59,540 bases of DNA, taken from the NCBI RefSeq assembly GCF_003287355.1, contig NZ_QMIM01000029.1, positions 1-59,540 of the forward strand. The letters run 5' to 3'. Origin of the DNA: Halorubrum sp. 48-1-W (GTDB lineage: Archaea; Halobacteriota; Halobacteria; Halobacteriales; Haloferacaceae). Positions 9,801 to 17,682 of the stretch are shown here, one piece after another. Both the position numbers and the translations under genes were made by a program. Below the pieces are notes generated by a model. The model did not search any database. It was not told the origin of the DNA and saw nothing but the letters and a program-made list of their open reading frames with translations. The stretch's first letter is position 1. The number at the start of each line of letters is the position of its first letter.

Positions 9801-9973
9801 CGCTCGACGGCCCGCTCGACGCTCCGGTCGTCGCTGACGAGCCCCTGATCGACGACGCCGGCGGCGTACGCCGAACTGGTCACGAGGAGCAACACGCCGA
9901 CCAGCGCGAACGGCACGCGAGCCCGTTCGTCGTCGGCCAGCGACACCGTCCGGGCGCGTGTCGTCTCCGTCAT
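6809..9973 (-). CDS. Large membrane-anchored protein of the type IV pilus-like locus (DUF7286-like)
   Basis: This 1,054-residue protein has a short cytoplasmic N terminus, one hydrophobic helix (about residues 20-41, VPFALVGVLLLVTSSAYAAG) and then a very long, acidic, probably extracellular part rich in beta-forming sequence and helices (for example around RIARDLDGLRKEVRAIETD). It is the last gene of the leftward unit encoding pilus-like accessory proteins and matches my memory of haloarchaeal DUF7286 proteins beside secretion ATPases. It starts two bases after the upstream stop codon; the ATG at 9973 is chosen, although a GTG six bases earlier is possible. A role as tip or assembly protein is inference. 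Confidence 0.85.
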   Translation of the reverse strand: MTETTRARTVSLADDERARVPFALVGVLLLVTSSAYAAGVVDQGLVSDDRSVERAVERVDADTTAALRHAAREAAYETAARPVTRPARGTDGNGDGAGVTSTDAVRPGSAFEDAFRIRLALAGDEALRAVNAEVGDVTATAGFRRIDGRVEPGDLETLRGTVRVSPVANGTATRVVFEDVTVTATRGGRTVAERTADRTVVVAVPTLAAHERTERFEERLNRGPVEGPGLGRQLTASIYPIAWARGYGQYAKAPIQNVIANRHVELSTNAGIVRTQRDVFGTSDPDARGGVAKATARTGVTDLLAPTDLDESSWSDAVLDAPTPGPDAGNDGVGPARGHADETTTVDVGHAADVAAVSVHDDLESTVRDSYRVEVSLDVSADRFVDGGRPRPPRPSSGAGTWERVGVSVDETTRVVPETGAPDGVPSGTVRPDESLDFGTETREVRTERVATARWKRTVKRKVLVEPAETNESGEVVSPPVFEMRDVVAERETTRASATDRYRVVVDVTGEYAPRDGAPDRPIETFGAGTGSGDLVGTPRAGRSELGVDDADDVDRLALEAVTDGDIDRSTVVHGERPSGETDRIARDLDGLRKEVRAIETDLSMEEAAVGDADPYGELARTLRDRRAELVDTPGTYDGAVDRARITARTAYLDAVIDELESASDDEEATADGFTEHVEDAFGGPSVGEVVRSREAARETEPYRIGADGPGGAVELTPNASPGYLPRTAVDGSNVAAVDGTTTRPLAVRNLNYVTVPYSDVSSGIVDRVLGTGDTVRLGTAGRVLLATDESLADRPDPDLRADRDELAARVESSREVVDRELVAVLGARTDLTREDRRSVIDATATAYDSPGARAVAIGDGEYAERAAAEATRVGSLSPGEESALAARLRVALRESTARNDVRIPARFVDGPTGVVRERTRGKLEDAVEAGAEVAVENASERWAPESVRGVGAGLPVAPVPGYWVATVNAWKVEVRGEYPRFTLSGDVGEPGREFEYVREEATVTADVGGERVLLGTTEPVRFETETLVVVAVPAGPPGVGDVDGTRDETSPGW

Positions 9974-9975
9974 CG

Positions 9976-10512
9976 TCACCACGTCCTCACGACGATCCGG
10001 AACCGCTCGACTTCGGGAGGGTCGGGTTCGTCGGCTCCGGCCGATCCCGGGTGGGTGACGACGGCGGCGGTGACGTCCGCGCCGGCCGGCGGTTCGGGTC
10101 CGACCGCGACCGTCCACGCGTCCCGTTCGGCTCCCATCCACGGCCCGGCTCCGGCGGCCTCTCCGTCCGCGTCGTAGCGGACGTCGACGCGGGTCCGCCC
10201 ACCCAGCGCGTGTTCCACCGCCTCGAGCGCCTGCGCTCGAAACCGACCGGCTGTCTCCGCTCCGTCGTTCGGTCCTCCCCCGGCGGTCATGACGAGCAGT
10301 TCCACCAGGGTCGCGTGGACCGTCCGCGAATCGTGGGCGCCGTCGACCTCGTACGTCACCGTCGCGGTCTCGGTCGCGAGTCGGTCGGCGACGTCGGCGG
10401 CGGAGTGTTCCTCCGTTCCGTGACCGACCACGTTTCCGGCCGCTCCGAGCACGACGACGCTCGCGGAGACACAGAGCAACATGAGCGTCACGTCGAGGAC
10501 GGTGCTCGTCAT
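9976..10512 (-). CDS. Pseudopilin-like membrane protein of the pilus locus (DUF7284/7285-like)
   Basis: The 178-residue protein begins with a hydrophobic segment directly at the N terminus (STVLDVTLMLLCVSASVVVLGAAGNVVG, residues 3-30), then an acidic soluble domain with beta-strand pattern and a proline-rich end. The N-terminal helix with a short leader resembles the oligomerising helix of pilins and TadE/TadF-type minor pilins. The gene overlaps its upstream neighbour by four bases and sits two bases from the large downstream gene, so it belongs to the same operon. A role as minor pilin is inferred from context and topology only. Confidence 0.8.
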   Translation of the reverse strand: MTSTVLDVTLMLLCVSASVVVLGAAGNVVGHGTEEHSAADVADRLATETATVTYEVDGAHDSRTVHATLVELLVMTAGGGPNDGAETAGRFRAQALEAVEHALGGRTRVDVRYDADGEAAGAGPWMGAERDAWTVAVGPEPPAGADVTAAVVTHPGSAGADEPDPPEVERFRIVVRTW

Positions 10513-10937
10513 CGGTCGATCACCACCCGGAGTACGCCGCGAACGGCTTCGCCCGGACCGACGGCGACCGTCACCGGTCGCTCGGCGACCCGGTCGGACC
10601 GCGGGTCACTCCGACCGGCTGTGGGCGATCCGTCCCCGAGGTCGACCCGCCACGTCCGGCGTTCGGTCGCTACCTCCACGGTCGCTTGGGGCGTCCCTTC
10701 GAGGTGGTACAAGCGGTCCGGACGGACGATCCCGCCGACCGACACGTCGCGTTCGACCCGCTCGAGCGTGGCGTCGGCCGCCCGCGCGTCGGGCTCCGGG
10801 GTCGGCGTCGCCCCGTCGAGCGCCACCGCGTACAGGCCGAGCCCCGCGCCGACCGCGAGCACGGCCACCAGCGCGGCGACCGGCTCCACCGCGGCACGGT
10901 CGGTCGTGTCGAACCGATCAGCCGACCAGGGTAACAC
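10509..10937 (-). CDS. Pseudopilin-like protein of the pilus locus (DUF7285-like)
   Basis: This is a 142-residue protein starting at GTG (10937). Residues 8-32 read DTTDRAAVEPVAALVAVLAV and onward: a charged leader, Arg-Ala, a Glu near the start of the helix, then about 20 hydrophobic residues. This is the arrangement cut by archaeal prepilin peptidase (PibD) in type IV pilins, although the exact cleavage site is uncertain. A small beta-rich domain follows. Its start lies 20 bases inside the end of the preceding gene, so translation is coupled. It is probably a minor pilin or TadE-like subunit. Confidence 0.8.
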   Translation of the reverse strand: MLPWSADRFDTTDRAAVEPVAALVAVLAVGAGLGLYAVALDGATPTPEPDARAADATLERVERDVSVGGIVRPDRLYHLEGTPQATVEVATERRTWRVDLGDGSPTAGRSDPRSDRVAERPVTVAVGPGEAVRGVLRVVIDR

Positions 10938-11394
10938 GGTGACCTCCGTATCGAACCTGTCGCACGGTTAGCCGTTCCGGGGCGCTCCGCCACCCGTGTT
11001 CGCTCGTCCGTGCGCGCTCCGCTGTGGCGGCGAACGCGTCGGGGTCGTCGAACACGGCCTGCGGTGGGACTCCGCTCAGTACCCGCCGAAGACGGGGATC
11101 GGATCGATCGGTGGCGACCGGCGTGATCGGACCCGCTCGAAACGTCGCCCGGGCGGTCCCGCCGTCGCCCGCGAGCTCGATCGTTCGGGGGGTGAGCCGA
11201 ATTCGCTCGGCGGCCAGCCCGTGTTCGGCCGTCGCGACGTACTCGCCGTCCGCCACCGAGTCGACCGTGTGCGCGACGCCGTCCGCGTCGGGCGGCGGTG
11301 CCGTGGGGAGTGCGGCGACCACGCCGACGGCGACGACGCTCACCAGCGCGAGGCCGACCCACGCGTAGGTCGCGTCCACCTGTGTCTCGAACAT
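10918..11394 (-). CDS. Membrane-anchored accessory protein of the pilus locus (DUF7283-like)
   Basis: The 158-residue protein has an N-terminal helix at about residues 10-30 (YAWVGLALVSVVAVGVVAAL) and an extracellular domain with repeated beta segments (RIRLTPRTIEL, ARATFRAGPITPV). It is first in the leftward unit of four accessory genes and has its own strong TATA box 23 bases upstream, so this unit can be transcribed separately from the ATPase/platform pair. It matches remembered haloarchaeal DUF7283 proteins found after TadC-like genes. Role in pilus assembly is inferred from context. Confidence 0.8.
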   Translation of the reverse strand: MFETQVDATYAWVGLALVSVVAVGVVAALPTAPPPDADGVAHTVDSVADGEYVATAEHGLAAERIRLTPRTIELAGDGGTARATFRAGPITPVATDRSDPRLRRVLSGVPPQAVFDDPDAFAATAERARTSEHGWRSAPERLTVRQVRYGGHRVTLVG

Positions 11395-11416
11395 GGGGCG
11401 GCTGGCCCCGGTTTCG

Positions 11417-11424
11417 TATATAAA
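11417..11424 (-). promoter_or_regulatory. TATA box for the pilus accessory operon
   Basis: On the minus strand TTTATATA lies 23 bases before the ATG at 11394, the spacing of a leaderless haloarchaeal promoter. The flank (CGATTTATATA on the minus strand) is the same as the box before the ATPase gene at 15330-15337. Confidence 0.8.
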
Positions 11425-11513
11425 TCGTCGGTCCCGCGGCGGTCGATCGGGTGCGTCGCGGGGCGTCGCGGACGACGGCTCGTCGCCGGGGATGGGGGCC
11501 GGCGGAACCCCGG

Positions 11514-13442
11514 CTACAACAACGCCCCCGCAGCGACGAACGCGACCAGGTACGTCGTCGCCGCCGTCGGCAACGCGATCCCGACCCGATAGGCGACGAG
11601 CGTCGCGTCGAACCCCCGTTCGAGCCCCGTCGCCAGCGCGGTGAGGATGGCAGCGAGCAGGAGCACGTACGTCCCGACGATCCGGCCGAGGACGGGAACC
11701 GGGAGCACGGTACCGGCGTCCCCGTTCCCCTCCGTCGCCGAGGCGGCCCCGGCGGCGTCGCCGGCAGCGATCGGATCCGTCGCGAGCGGGTCGGCTGCGA
11801 GGCCGACCGTCGTGCCGAAGCCGCCCGTCCCGGCCGTCTCGATGCCGGTCGCGAGCGCGATGGTCGCGCCCCCGACCAGCGGAGCGAACAGCGCCGCAGT
11901 GTTCGACAGCGTCCCGGTGACCGTCGCCAGCTGGCGTCGGGCGTCGCGTTCGAGCTCCCGAAGCCGCTCCAGTTGGTCGGCGAGTTCCAACAGCACGTCG
12001 CCGGCGGGCCGTCCTTCCCGTGCGGCGACGGCGAGGAGGGCGACCGCGCCGTGGACTCGCGGCGACGGCACCGTCGCCGCCGGGCCACCGTCGCCCGTGA
12101 ACGCCTCCCGGACGTCGACGCGGAGCGTGTCGCTCCGCCCGGCGGCCAGTTCGAAGAGTTCCCCGGTCGCGCCGTCGAGTTTCCCGCCGGCGTTCGCGGT
12201 CGCCCGTTCGACGGAGACGCCCTCGGCGACGTCGCCGCCGACGATCGTCATCGCGTCCGGGAGCCCGCTCTCGATCGCCGTGACCTCGGCGAGCACCGCA
12301 CGGCGCGGTCGAACCGCCACGACGAGCGCGACGCCGACCCCGACGCCGACGCCGGCGATCGGCACGGCCCAGGGTGCGACGAACCGCCCCGCGACGACGG
12401 CCGCGACGCTCCCGGTTCCGACTCCTGCGAGGACCGCGTGGGCGTGTCCGTCCGGCACGTCCGGGTGATCGCCGTCGATACGCGGCGGCGGGAACGCGAC
12501 CGGCCGTTTCGAGAGGAGCCACGCGGCGGCGGCGAGCAACGCGGTCGGCAGCACGAGGAGATAGGTCCCTGCGACGACGGACGGCGGGATCGCCACGCCG
12601 GAGGCGGCGGCCGCCGGCAACAGGGCGACGAGCGCCAACGGGAGGAGTACCCCGAACGCGTAGAGCGCGGACACCGGCCCTTGGACGTCGCCGACGAACG
12701 CCGCCAGCCGCTCCGTCGTCCCCGAGAGCGTGGTCTCGAGTGCGCGGTCGAGACACCGCCCCCGACGCTCCGGCGGAGCGGACGCCGCCGTCCGAACGAG
12801 CGTCGTCGCGCGTTCGATCGCCGGGAACCACTCGCCCCACTCGCGTGCGAACTCTCGGAGCCCGCTGGTCGGCCCGTTGACACAGCGACGTTCGTGTTGC
12901 GACAGCCCGTCCGCCAACGGCCCCCGACCAGTCCGGGCAGCGAACCGGACGGCACGTTCCGTCGACGGGTCGAGCCGCATCCGCAACACGAGCCGCCCGA
13001 CGAGCCCGGGCGTGGCCCCGAGCGCCCGCGTCCGGCGGAGCGTCGCGAGCCACACCGGCCCCCGATGTACCGCGTGTGTCGCTGTGAGTCCCCCCGCGAC
13101 GCCCGCGAGCAGTCCGGCCGTCGTCCCGGCGGCCAGCGTCCCGACGACGACGAGACAGAGGCCCGCGCCGACGCCGAGACGATACCCCGTCTCGACGACG
13201 CGATCGGCCGTGACGTCCCACTCGAGGAACGCGATCGCCCGACGGAGCTCGTCGGATCCCGTCTCCGAGTCGTTTCCGGCTGTGAGCTCGACGACTCCTC
13301 GTGTCACGCGCTCCAGCGTGGATCCGCCGTCCGCGTCGTCGCCGGGTCGGTTCGAGCCGACGTCGTCCCCGGCGCGTCCCGATCGCTTCCCCCGTTCCGT
13401 CCCGGCTCCGTTCGTGGTCCGGTCCGACCTCGCTCCCGTCAT
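11514..13442 (-). CDS. Type II/IV pilus secretion membrane platform protein (TadC/GspF/PilC family)
   Basis: The 642-residue protein has an acidic N-terminal tail of about 65 residues, then two copies of the GspF-type arrangement: a helical cytoplasmic domain (LRREWGEWFP-like region, residues 180-230) followed by membrane pairs, and a second near residues 390-490 (ELADQLERLRELERDARRQ). It ends with two more hydrophobic helices. It forms the inner-membrane platform on which the ATPase works. The start overlaps the ATPase stop (ATGA). At 642 residues it is in the usual archaeal range for the PilC/TadC-like fused form. Confidence 0.9.
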   Translation of the reverse strand: MTGARSDRTTNGAGTERGKRSGRAGDDVGSNRPGDDADGGSTLERVTRGVVELTAGNDSETGSDELRRAIAFLEWDVTADRVVETGYRLGVGAGLCLVVVGTLAAGTTAGLLAGVAGGLTATHAVHRGPVWLATLRRTRALGATPGLVGRLVLRMRLDPSTERAVRFAARTGRGPLADGLSQHERRCVNGPTSGLREFAREWGEWFPAIERATTLVRTAASAPPERRGRCLDRALETTLSGTTERLAAFVGDVQGPVSALYAFGVLLPLALVALLPAAAASGVAIPPSVVAGTYLLVLPTALLAAAAWLLSKRPVAFPPPRIDGDHPDVPDGHAHAVLAGVGTGSVAAVVAGRFVAPWAVPIAGVGVGVGVALVVAVRPRRAVLAEVTAIESGLPDAMTIVGGDVAEGVSVERATANAGGKLDGATGELFELAAGRSDTLRVDVREAFTGDGGPAATVPSPRVHGAVALLAVAAREGRPAGDVLLELADQLERLRELERDARRQLATVTGTLSNTAALFAPLVGGATIALATGIETAGTGGFGTTVGLAADPLATDPIAAGDAAGAASATEGNGDAGTVLPVPVLGRIVGTYVLLLAAILTALATGLERGFDATLVAYRVGIALPTAATTYLVAFVAAGALL

Positions 13443-15307
13443 CGATCGAACCCCGCATACCGTTCCGGCGTCGTTCGGACGTCGTCTACCGCGGTGCGGA
13501 TCCGCTCTGTCCGCAGTCCGATCGCTGAGCGGACGTCCGCGTACGTCTCCCCGCCTCCGGCCAAGCCAGCGACGAGACGGCTCTCGCCCCGATCGACCCG
13601 CCCGGTCGCCACGAGGCGCTCCCCCTCCCGCTCGAAGAGCGCGTCGAAGGTCACCTCGCCGGCGTGGTCGGTCACCTCGACGACCGTTTCCACGCGGTGA
13701 TCGTTCAGTATCACGAGGAGGTCGGTCGCAGCGAACGACGACGGGGACACGCCGAGGTCGGCGACGACGCGCTCGCGGACCGCGGCCGGGTCCTCGCCGT
13801 GGATCGTCCCGAGGACGGTCTCGCCGGCGGCCCCGACCCGCATCGCCTCGTACAGCGCCGTCGCCTCCTCGCCGCGGACCTCGCCGACGACGAGCGCGCC
13901 ACCCCCGAGCCGGAGGGCCGTCCGGACCGCCTCCCGCGGCGTCGGCTCGGTCCCGTCGCCGACGTTGAGCCGCTGGACGTCCCTGTCGGCGGCTGTGAGC
14001 GCCGTTGCCGGGAGTTCCGGCGTATCCTCGATCAGGACGGTCCGCGAATCGGCGGGGAGTTCCCAGAGCAGGGAGCCGAGGGCGGTCGTCTTGCCCGCCC
14101 CGCGGCCGCCGGCGACGAGTCCCGACACGCCGCGTTCGACGGCGAGGGAGAGGAGTCCCGCGGCAGCCGCCGGGAGCGTCCCGACGGCAACGAGCCGCGC
14201 CAGCGTCCAGGCGTCGGGGTCGCCGCGCCGGAACGTGAACGAGAGCCCGTCGCTCGCCGGTGCGGTCGTCGCCGCTACCCGGACGCTCCCCGACTCCGTC
14301 TCGAGCGTCGCGTCGAGCGTCGGTGTCGCCCGCGAGAACCCCCGCCCGCTCGTTCGACGCAGGCGTGACGCGAGCGTCGCCGCCCCCTCGGGTGGCAGGC
14401 GGACGTTCGTCCGACAGCGTTCCCCGTCGAGGACGACCCGGAGCGGGTTCTCCGAAACCGGCGCGGAGAGCGTCGCGTCGCTCACGCGGTCGTCGGCGAA
14501 GACGTGCTCGAACGCGCCGTAGCCGTGGGTGTGTCGGCGGAGCGTGTCGGTCAGCTCCGGGACCGGGTCGTCGTCGCTCGCCACCGCGCGCACCGCCCGT
14601 CCCGGCGCCCGCTCCCCGCCGACCGGGTCCGAGAGCAACCGCTCCGTCGCGGCTGCGAGGGTCTCGAACGCGTCGTCGTCGAACCGGGCCGACGGCGGGG
14701 TGAGGTGGTACGTCCGGAGGGGTCCCTCGCCCTCGTAGAGCCGGACCGTCGCGTCCGTGTCGAGTTCCCACCGGTCGACCAGCGTCGCCCGCGGCGGCGG
14801 CGTCGACGCGATCCGGGTCGCCGACACGGTGGGGCCGACGTGTGGACGGAGGAGGTCGGCCGTTCGATCGACGTCCGCGACCGTCTCCGCCAGCCCGGTC
14901 TCGGCGGCGATCCGGCTCACGGGACCCGCGCGACCGGTCGCTTCCCGCGCAGTCGCGACCGGATCGCGGGCCGCCCGTTCCGCGAGCCGGGCTTCGTGGA
15001 ACTCGACGCGTTCGCGGAACCGACCGGTTGCGAGTAGACAGGCCGCCGCCCGTCCGGTGTACGCGCGCTCCTTCCCCGCGTGTTCGGTACGGACGACGTC
15101 GGCGTCGCGCTCGGTCAACGCCTCGACGACCGTCGCCAGACAGTCCGGACTGGCGGCGAGGTCGCCACCTCCCGGACACCCGCCCGCGTCGACCTCGAGC
15201 ACGACGCGGTCGTCGACGCCGGTGCCCACGGGTCGCTCGAACGAGACGGCACAGCCGCACCCGTCGTCGCTCCCTTCCCACGGGAACGACGGGAGATCCA
15301 GGCTCAT
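13439..15307 (-). CDS. Type II/IV secretion system ATPase (GspE/PilB/VirB11-like)
   Basis: The 622-residue protein carries the secretion ATPase core: Walker A GGRGAGKTT at residues 400-408, Asp box around IEDTPEL (426-432), Walker B ALVVGEVRGE at 471-480 and His box TVLGTIHG at 497-504. The N-terminal 250 residues are the variable cytoplasmic domain; CGC near residue 17 and nearby cysteines hint at metal binding. It powers assembly of a pilus-like fibre with the overlapping platform gene downstream. The start at 15307 has a TATA box 23 bases upstream. No prepilin peptidase gene is in this window. Confidence 0.93.
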   Translation of the reverse strand: MSLDLPSFPWEGSDDGCGCAVSFERPVGTGVDDRVVLEVDAGGCPGGGDLAASPDCLATVVEALTERDADVVRTEHAGKERAYTGRAAACLLATGRFRERVEFHEARLAERAARDPVATAREATGRAGPVSRIAAETGLAETVADVDRTADLLRPHVGPTVSATRIASTPPPRATLVDRWELDTDATVRLYEGEGPLRTYHLTPPSARFDDDAFETLAAATERLLSDPVGGERAPGRAVRAVASDDDPVPELTDTLRRHTHGYGAFEHVFADDRVSDATLSAPVSENPLRVVLDGERCRTNVRLPPEGAATLASRLRRTSGRGFSRATPTLDATLETESGSVRVAATTAPASDGLSFTFRRGDPDAWTLARLVAVGTLPAAAAGLLSLAVERGVSGLVAGGRGAGKTTALGSLLWELPADSRTVLIEDTPELPATALTAADRDVQRLNVGDGTEPTPREAVRTALRLGGGALVVGEVRGEEATALYEAMRVGAAGETVLGTIHGEDPAAVRERVVADLGVSPSSFAATDLLVILNDHRVETVVEVTDHAGEVTFDALFEREGERLVATGRVDRGESRLVAGLAGGGETYADVRSAIGLRTERIRTAVDDVRTTPERYAGFDR

Positions 15308-15329
15308 GGCGGCCGTGGCCGCGACTCCC

Positions 15330-15337
15330 TATATAAA
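15330..15337 (-). promoter_or_regulatory. TATA box for the secretion ATPase operon
   Basis: TTTATATA on the minus strand lies 23 bases before the ATG at 15307. The sequence and spacing copy those at 11417-11424, so the two pilus units probably respond to the same initiation factors. Confidence 0.8.
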
Positions 15338-15379
15338 TCGTCGGGCGACCCGTCGGCTCGCAGCGGCGCGTTCACCGAC

Positions 15380-15871
15380 TCACCCGACCCGTTCGATCCG
15401 GACGGTCGGTCCACCGCGGTCGACGACCCGGAGTTCGAGGCGCGTCTCCCCGTCGGGTCGTAACTCGATCGGGCCGTCGACGAGGGCGAACTCGGCGGCG
15501 TCGGTCGGCGGCGGGATCGCCACCGCGCGTGTCGAACTGTGCCGGAGTCGGTAGGCGACGACGACGCTCCCGTGAGGGGCCCGGTCGTCGGGGACCGCGT
15601 CGCCGTCCCCCGGCTTCTCGAGCGCGATCCGGTCGACCGGCGCGGCAGCGACCCCGGTCGGCGCGGAGACGATCATCGACCGTCGTCCGGCGAGGTCCGC
15701 GTCGACGACCGCGACGGAGTTCGCCGTCGTCTCCCCGGCGACACGCTCGATCCGGTCCGCCTGCGTTCCGATCCGTTCGACGGTCGTCTCGGCTCGAGCG
15801 TCCTCTATCGCGGGCATCGAGACGGCGAGGAGCGCGACCGCCACGAGCACGGTCGTGACGACGCGGATCAC
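15380..15871 (-). CDS. Exported or one-TM protein upstream of the secretion ATPase (DUF7311-like)
   Basis: This 163-residue protein starts at GTG and has an N-terminal hydrophobic segment (VVTTVLVAVALLAVSMPAI, residues 4-22), then an acidic domain alternating helix and beta. The last part (RTLRLELRVVDRGGPTVRIERVG-type pattern) looks like a beta sandwich. It sits between the coiled-coil gene and the ATPase gene in the same direction, a position I associate with haloarchaeal DUF7311 proteins. A role in the same surface machine is inferred from location; no enzymatic motif is seen. Confidence 0.78.
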   Translation of the reverse strand: MIRVVTTVLVAVALLAVSMPAIEDARAETTVERIGTQADRIERVAGETTANSVAVVDADLAGRRSMIVSAPTGVAAAPVDRIALEKPGDGDAVPDDRAPHGSVVVAYRLRHSSTRAVAIPPPTDAAEFALVDGPIELRPDGETRLELRVVDRGGPTVRIERVG

Positions 15872-15922
15872 GGTGGTCCCCCTCCCCGTCGGTCACGACC
15901 GCCGAAACGGCCGACCCACCGG

Positions 15923-16435
15923 CTAGAATGCCTCTCGGAGCCGTTCAAGCGGGTTTTCCCTCCCCTTCGTGTGTTCGTCCCCTTCGGCCGTGTGCGAGTC
16001 GTCCGGTACGGCCGCGGAGAGCGCGTCGTCGTCCGGTACGGCCGCGGCGGCGGGGCGGTCACTGGAGGCGGTGGTTCCCGCCGTCGCGTCGCTTCCCCCC
16101 GTGGCGTTTCGCACTGTCGTATCGCTTCCCCTCGTGGCGGCGGTCGCTCGTGCGAGCGCGAGGTCGGCCCGCCGTTCGACCTCGCGGTTGACGGCCCGGA
16201 TCGCTCCCGCGTATCCGCGGACGGCCTGTGTCGCCGCCTCCACCTCCTCGACGCGCTCCTCGAGGCTCGCCAGCCGGTCGGCGAGCTCCTCGCGCTCGGC
16301 GTCGGCGTCGGCGGCGTCGGCGACCGCTGTGACCGAGCGGTCGCTTCCGGTGAGCGCGCGCTCGACCGCCTCGAGCCGCTCCTCGAGGCGGTCGCGGTCC
16401 GACAGCGATCCGTTCGCGTTCGTCTCGTTTTCCAT
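15923..16435 (-). CDS. Coiled-coil protein heading the pilus locus (DUF7310-like)
   Basis: The 170-residue protein has strong heptad patterns in residues 12-70 (RLEERLEAVERAL, ELADRLASLEERVEEVEAA), so a two- or three-stranded coiled coil is likely. A low-complexity Ala/Ser/Thr/Asp linker follows and then a conserved-looking tail NPLERLREAF. It has no membrane segment. It begins at the ATG at 16435 with a TATA-like CTTAAAC about 25-30 bases upstream, divergent from the CetZ gene. Remembered haloarchaeal DUF7310 proteins occupy this position beside the secretion ATPase. It may be a cytoplasmic scaffold. Confidence 0.8.
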   Translation of the reverse strand: MENETNANGSLSDRDRLEERLEAVERALTGSDRSVTAVADAADADAEREELADRLASLEERVEEVEAATQAVRGYAGAIRAVNREVERRADLALARATAATRGSDTTVRNATGGSDATAGTTASSDRPAAAAVPDDDALSAAVPDDSHTAEGDEHTKGRENPLERLREAF

Positions 16436-16509
16436 ACGCCGGTTGGCCGCGGTTTCACGTTTAAGCGGTCGGGGAAAGAGTATTACTGGCAGCGACGCAT
16501 CGTGACCGC

Positions 16510-17589
16510 ATGAAGGCCCTCCTCGTCGGCGTCGGACAGGCGGGCGGGAAGCTCGCGACCGCCCTCTCCGAGTTCGATGCGGAGATGGGGTTCGGTTCGG
16601 TCCGCGACGCGCTCGCCGTCAACACCGCCGTGGCCGACCTGAAACCCCTCCCGCTCGATATGGTTCTCATCGGTCAGTCACGCGTGAACGGTCACGGCGT
16701 CGGCGGCGACAACGAACTCGGTGCGGAGCTGATGGACGAGGACTCGATCGAGGTGTTGGACGCGCTCGCCCCGCGGATGACCGCGGAGATCGAGGCGGTC
16801 GTGGTCGTCGCCGGCCTCGGCGGCGGGACCGGATCCGGCGGCGCGCCGGTCCTCGTTCGCGAGCTCTCTCGGGTGTACGACGTGCCGGTGTACGCGCTCG
16901 GCGTGCTCCCCGGCCGCGACGAGGGCGCGCTCTATCAGGTGAACGCCGGTCGGTCGCTGAAGACGCTCGTGCGGGAGGCCGACGCCACGATCCTCCTCGA
17001 CAACGACGCCTGGCGCTCGGCGGGCGAGAGCGTCGAGGGCGGCTACGCCGCGATCAACCGGTCGATGGCGAAACGCGTCGGGTTGCTGCTCGCGGCCGGC
17101 GAGGCCACGGAGGGGGTCGGCGAGTCCGTCGTCGACACCAGCGAGGTCATCAACACGCTCCGGGCCGGCGGGATGGCGGCGGTCGGGTACGCCTCCTCCC
17201 CCGCTGCCGAGGACCCCGGCGAGAACGTCAACACGGTGACGAGTACGGTCCGCAGCGCGGTGATGACCGGACTCTCGTTGCCGAACGCCGCCGACGCCGA
17301 CGCCGGGCTCGTCGCGGTCGTCGGCGATCCGAACCGGATCTCCCGGAAGGGCGCTGAGAAGGCCCGAAAGTGGCTTCAAGAGGAGACGGGATCGATGCAG
17401 GTCCGCGGCGGCGACTTCCCGCTGGACTCCGACCGGCTCGCAGCCGTGGTGTTGCTCGCGGGCGTCGATCGCTCCACGCGGGTCGAGGAGTTCCTCGAGC
17501 GCGCCCGACAGGCCGTCCGCGACGAGCCGGAGGCGACCTCCGACCCCGCGGCTGCGTTCCACACCGACGAGCTCGACGACCTGATGTGA
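16510..17589 (+). CDS. CetZ-type tubulin/FtsZ superfamily GTPase
   Basis: The 359-residue protein has the N-terminal GQAGGK motif (residues 9-14) and the tubulin signature GGGTGSG at 104-110, with the remaining nucleotide-contact loops in order. The length and the lack of a long FtsZ C-terminal tail place it with archaeal CetZ proteins, which assemble with GTP under the membrane and control cell shape and motility rather than division. Which CetZ paralog it is cannot be fixed here; it does not look like the shape-determining CetZ1 start I remember. A TATA-like TATTAC lies about 29 bases before the ATG. It diverges from the pilus locus. Confidence 0.9.
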   Translation: MKALLVGVGQAGGKLATALSEFDAEMGFGSVRDALAVNTAVADLKPLPLDMVLIGQSRVNGHGVGGDNELGAELMDEDSIEVLDALAPRMTAEIEAVVVVAGLGGGTGSGGAPVLVRELSRVYDVPVYALGVLPGRDEGALYQVNAGRSLKTLVREADATILLDNDAWRSAGESVEGGYAAINRSMAKRVGLLLAAGEATEGVGESVVDTSEVINTLRAGGMAAVGYASSPAAEDPGENVNTVTSTVRSAVMTGLSLPNAADADAGLVAVVGDPNRISRKGAEKARKWLQEETGSMQVRGGDFPLDSDRLAAVVLLAGVDRSTRVEEFLERARQAVRDEPEATSDPAAAFHTDELDDLM

Positions 17590-17682
17590 GGTGGGGTGTC
17601 GACGTGCGGCGGCTCGATCGGAGGCGTCCGCCGTCGACGCGCTTCCGCACCTTTTTGGTTCCGCCCGGAAGACAGTCGTCCG

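Noticed and set aside
6809-16435. Provirus or integrated plasmid around the pilus locus
   Set aside because: No integrase, replication or tRNA attachment site; composition is like the rest of the chromosome and the gene content is typical pilus machinery.
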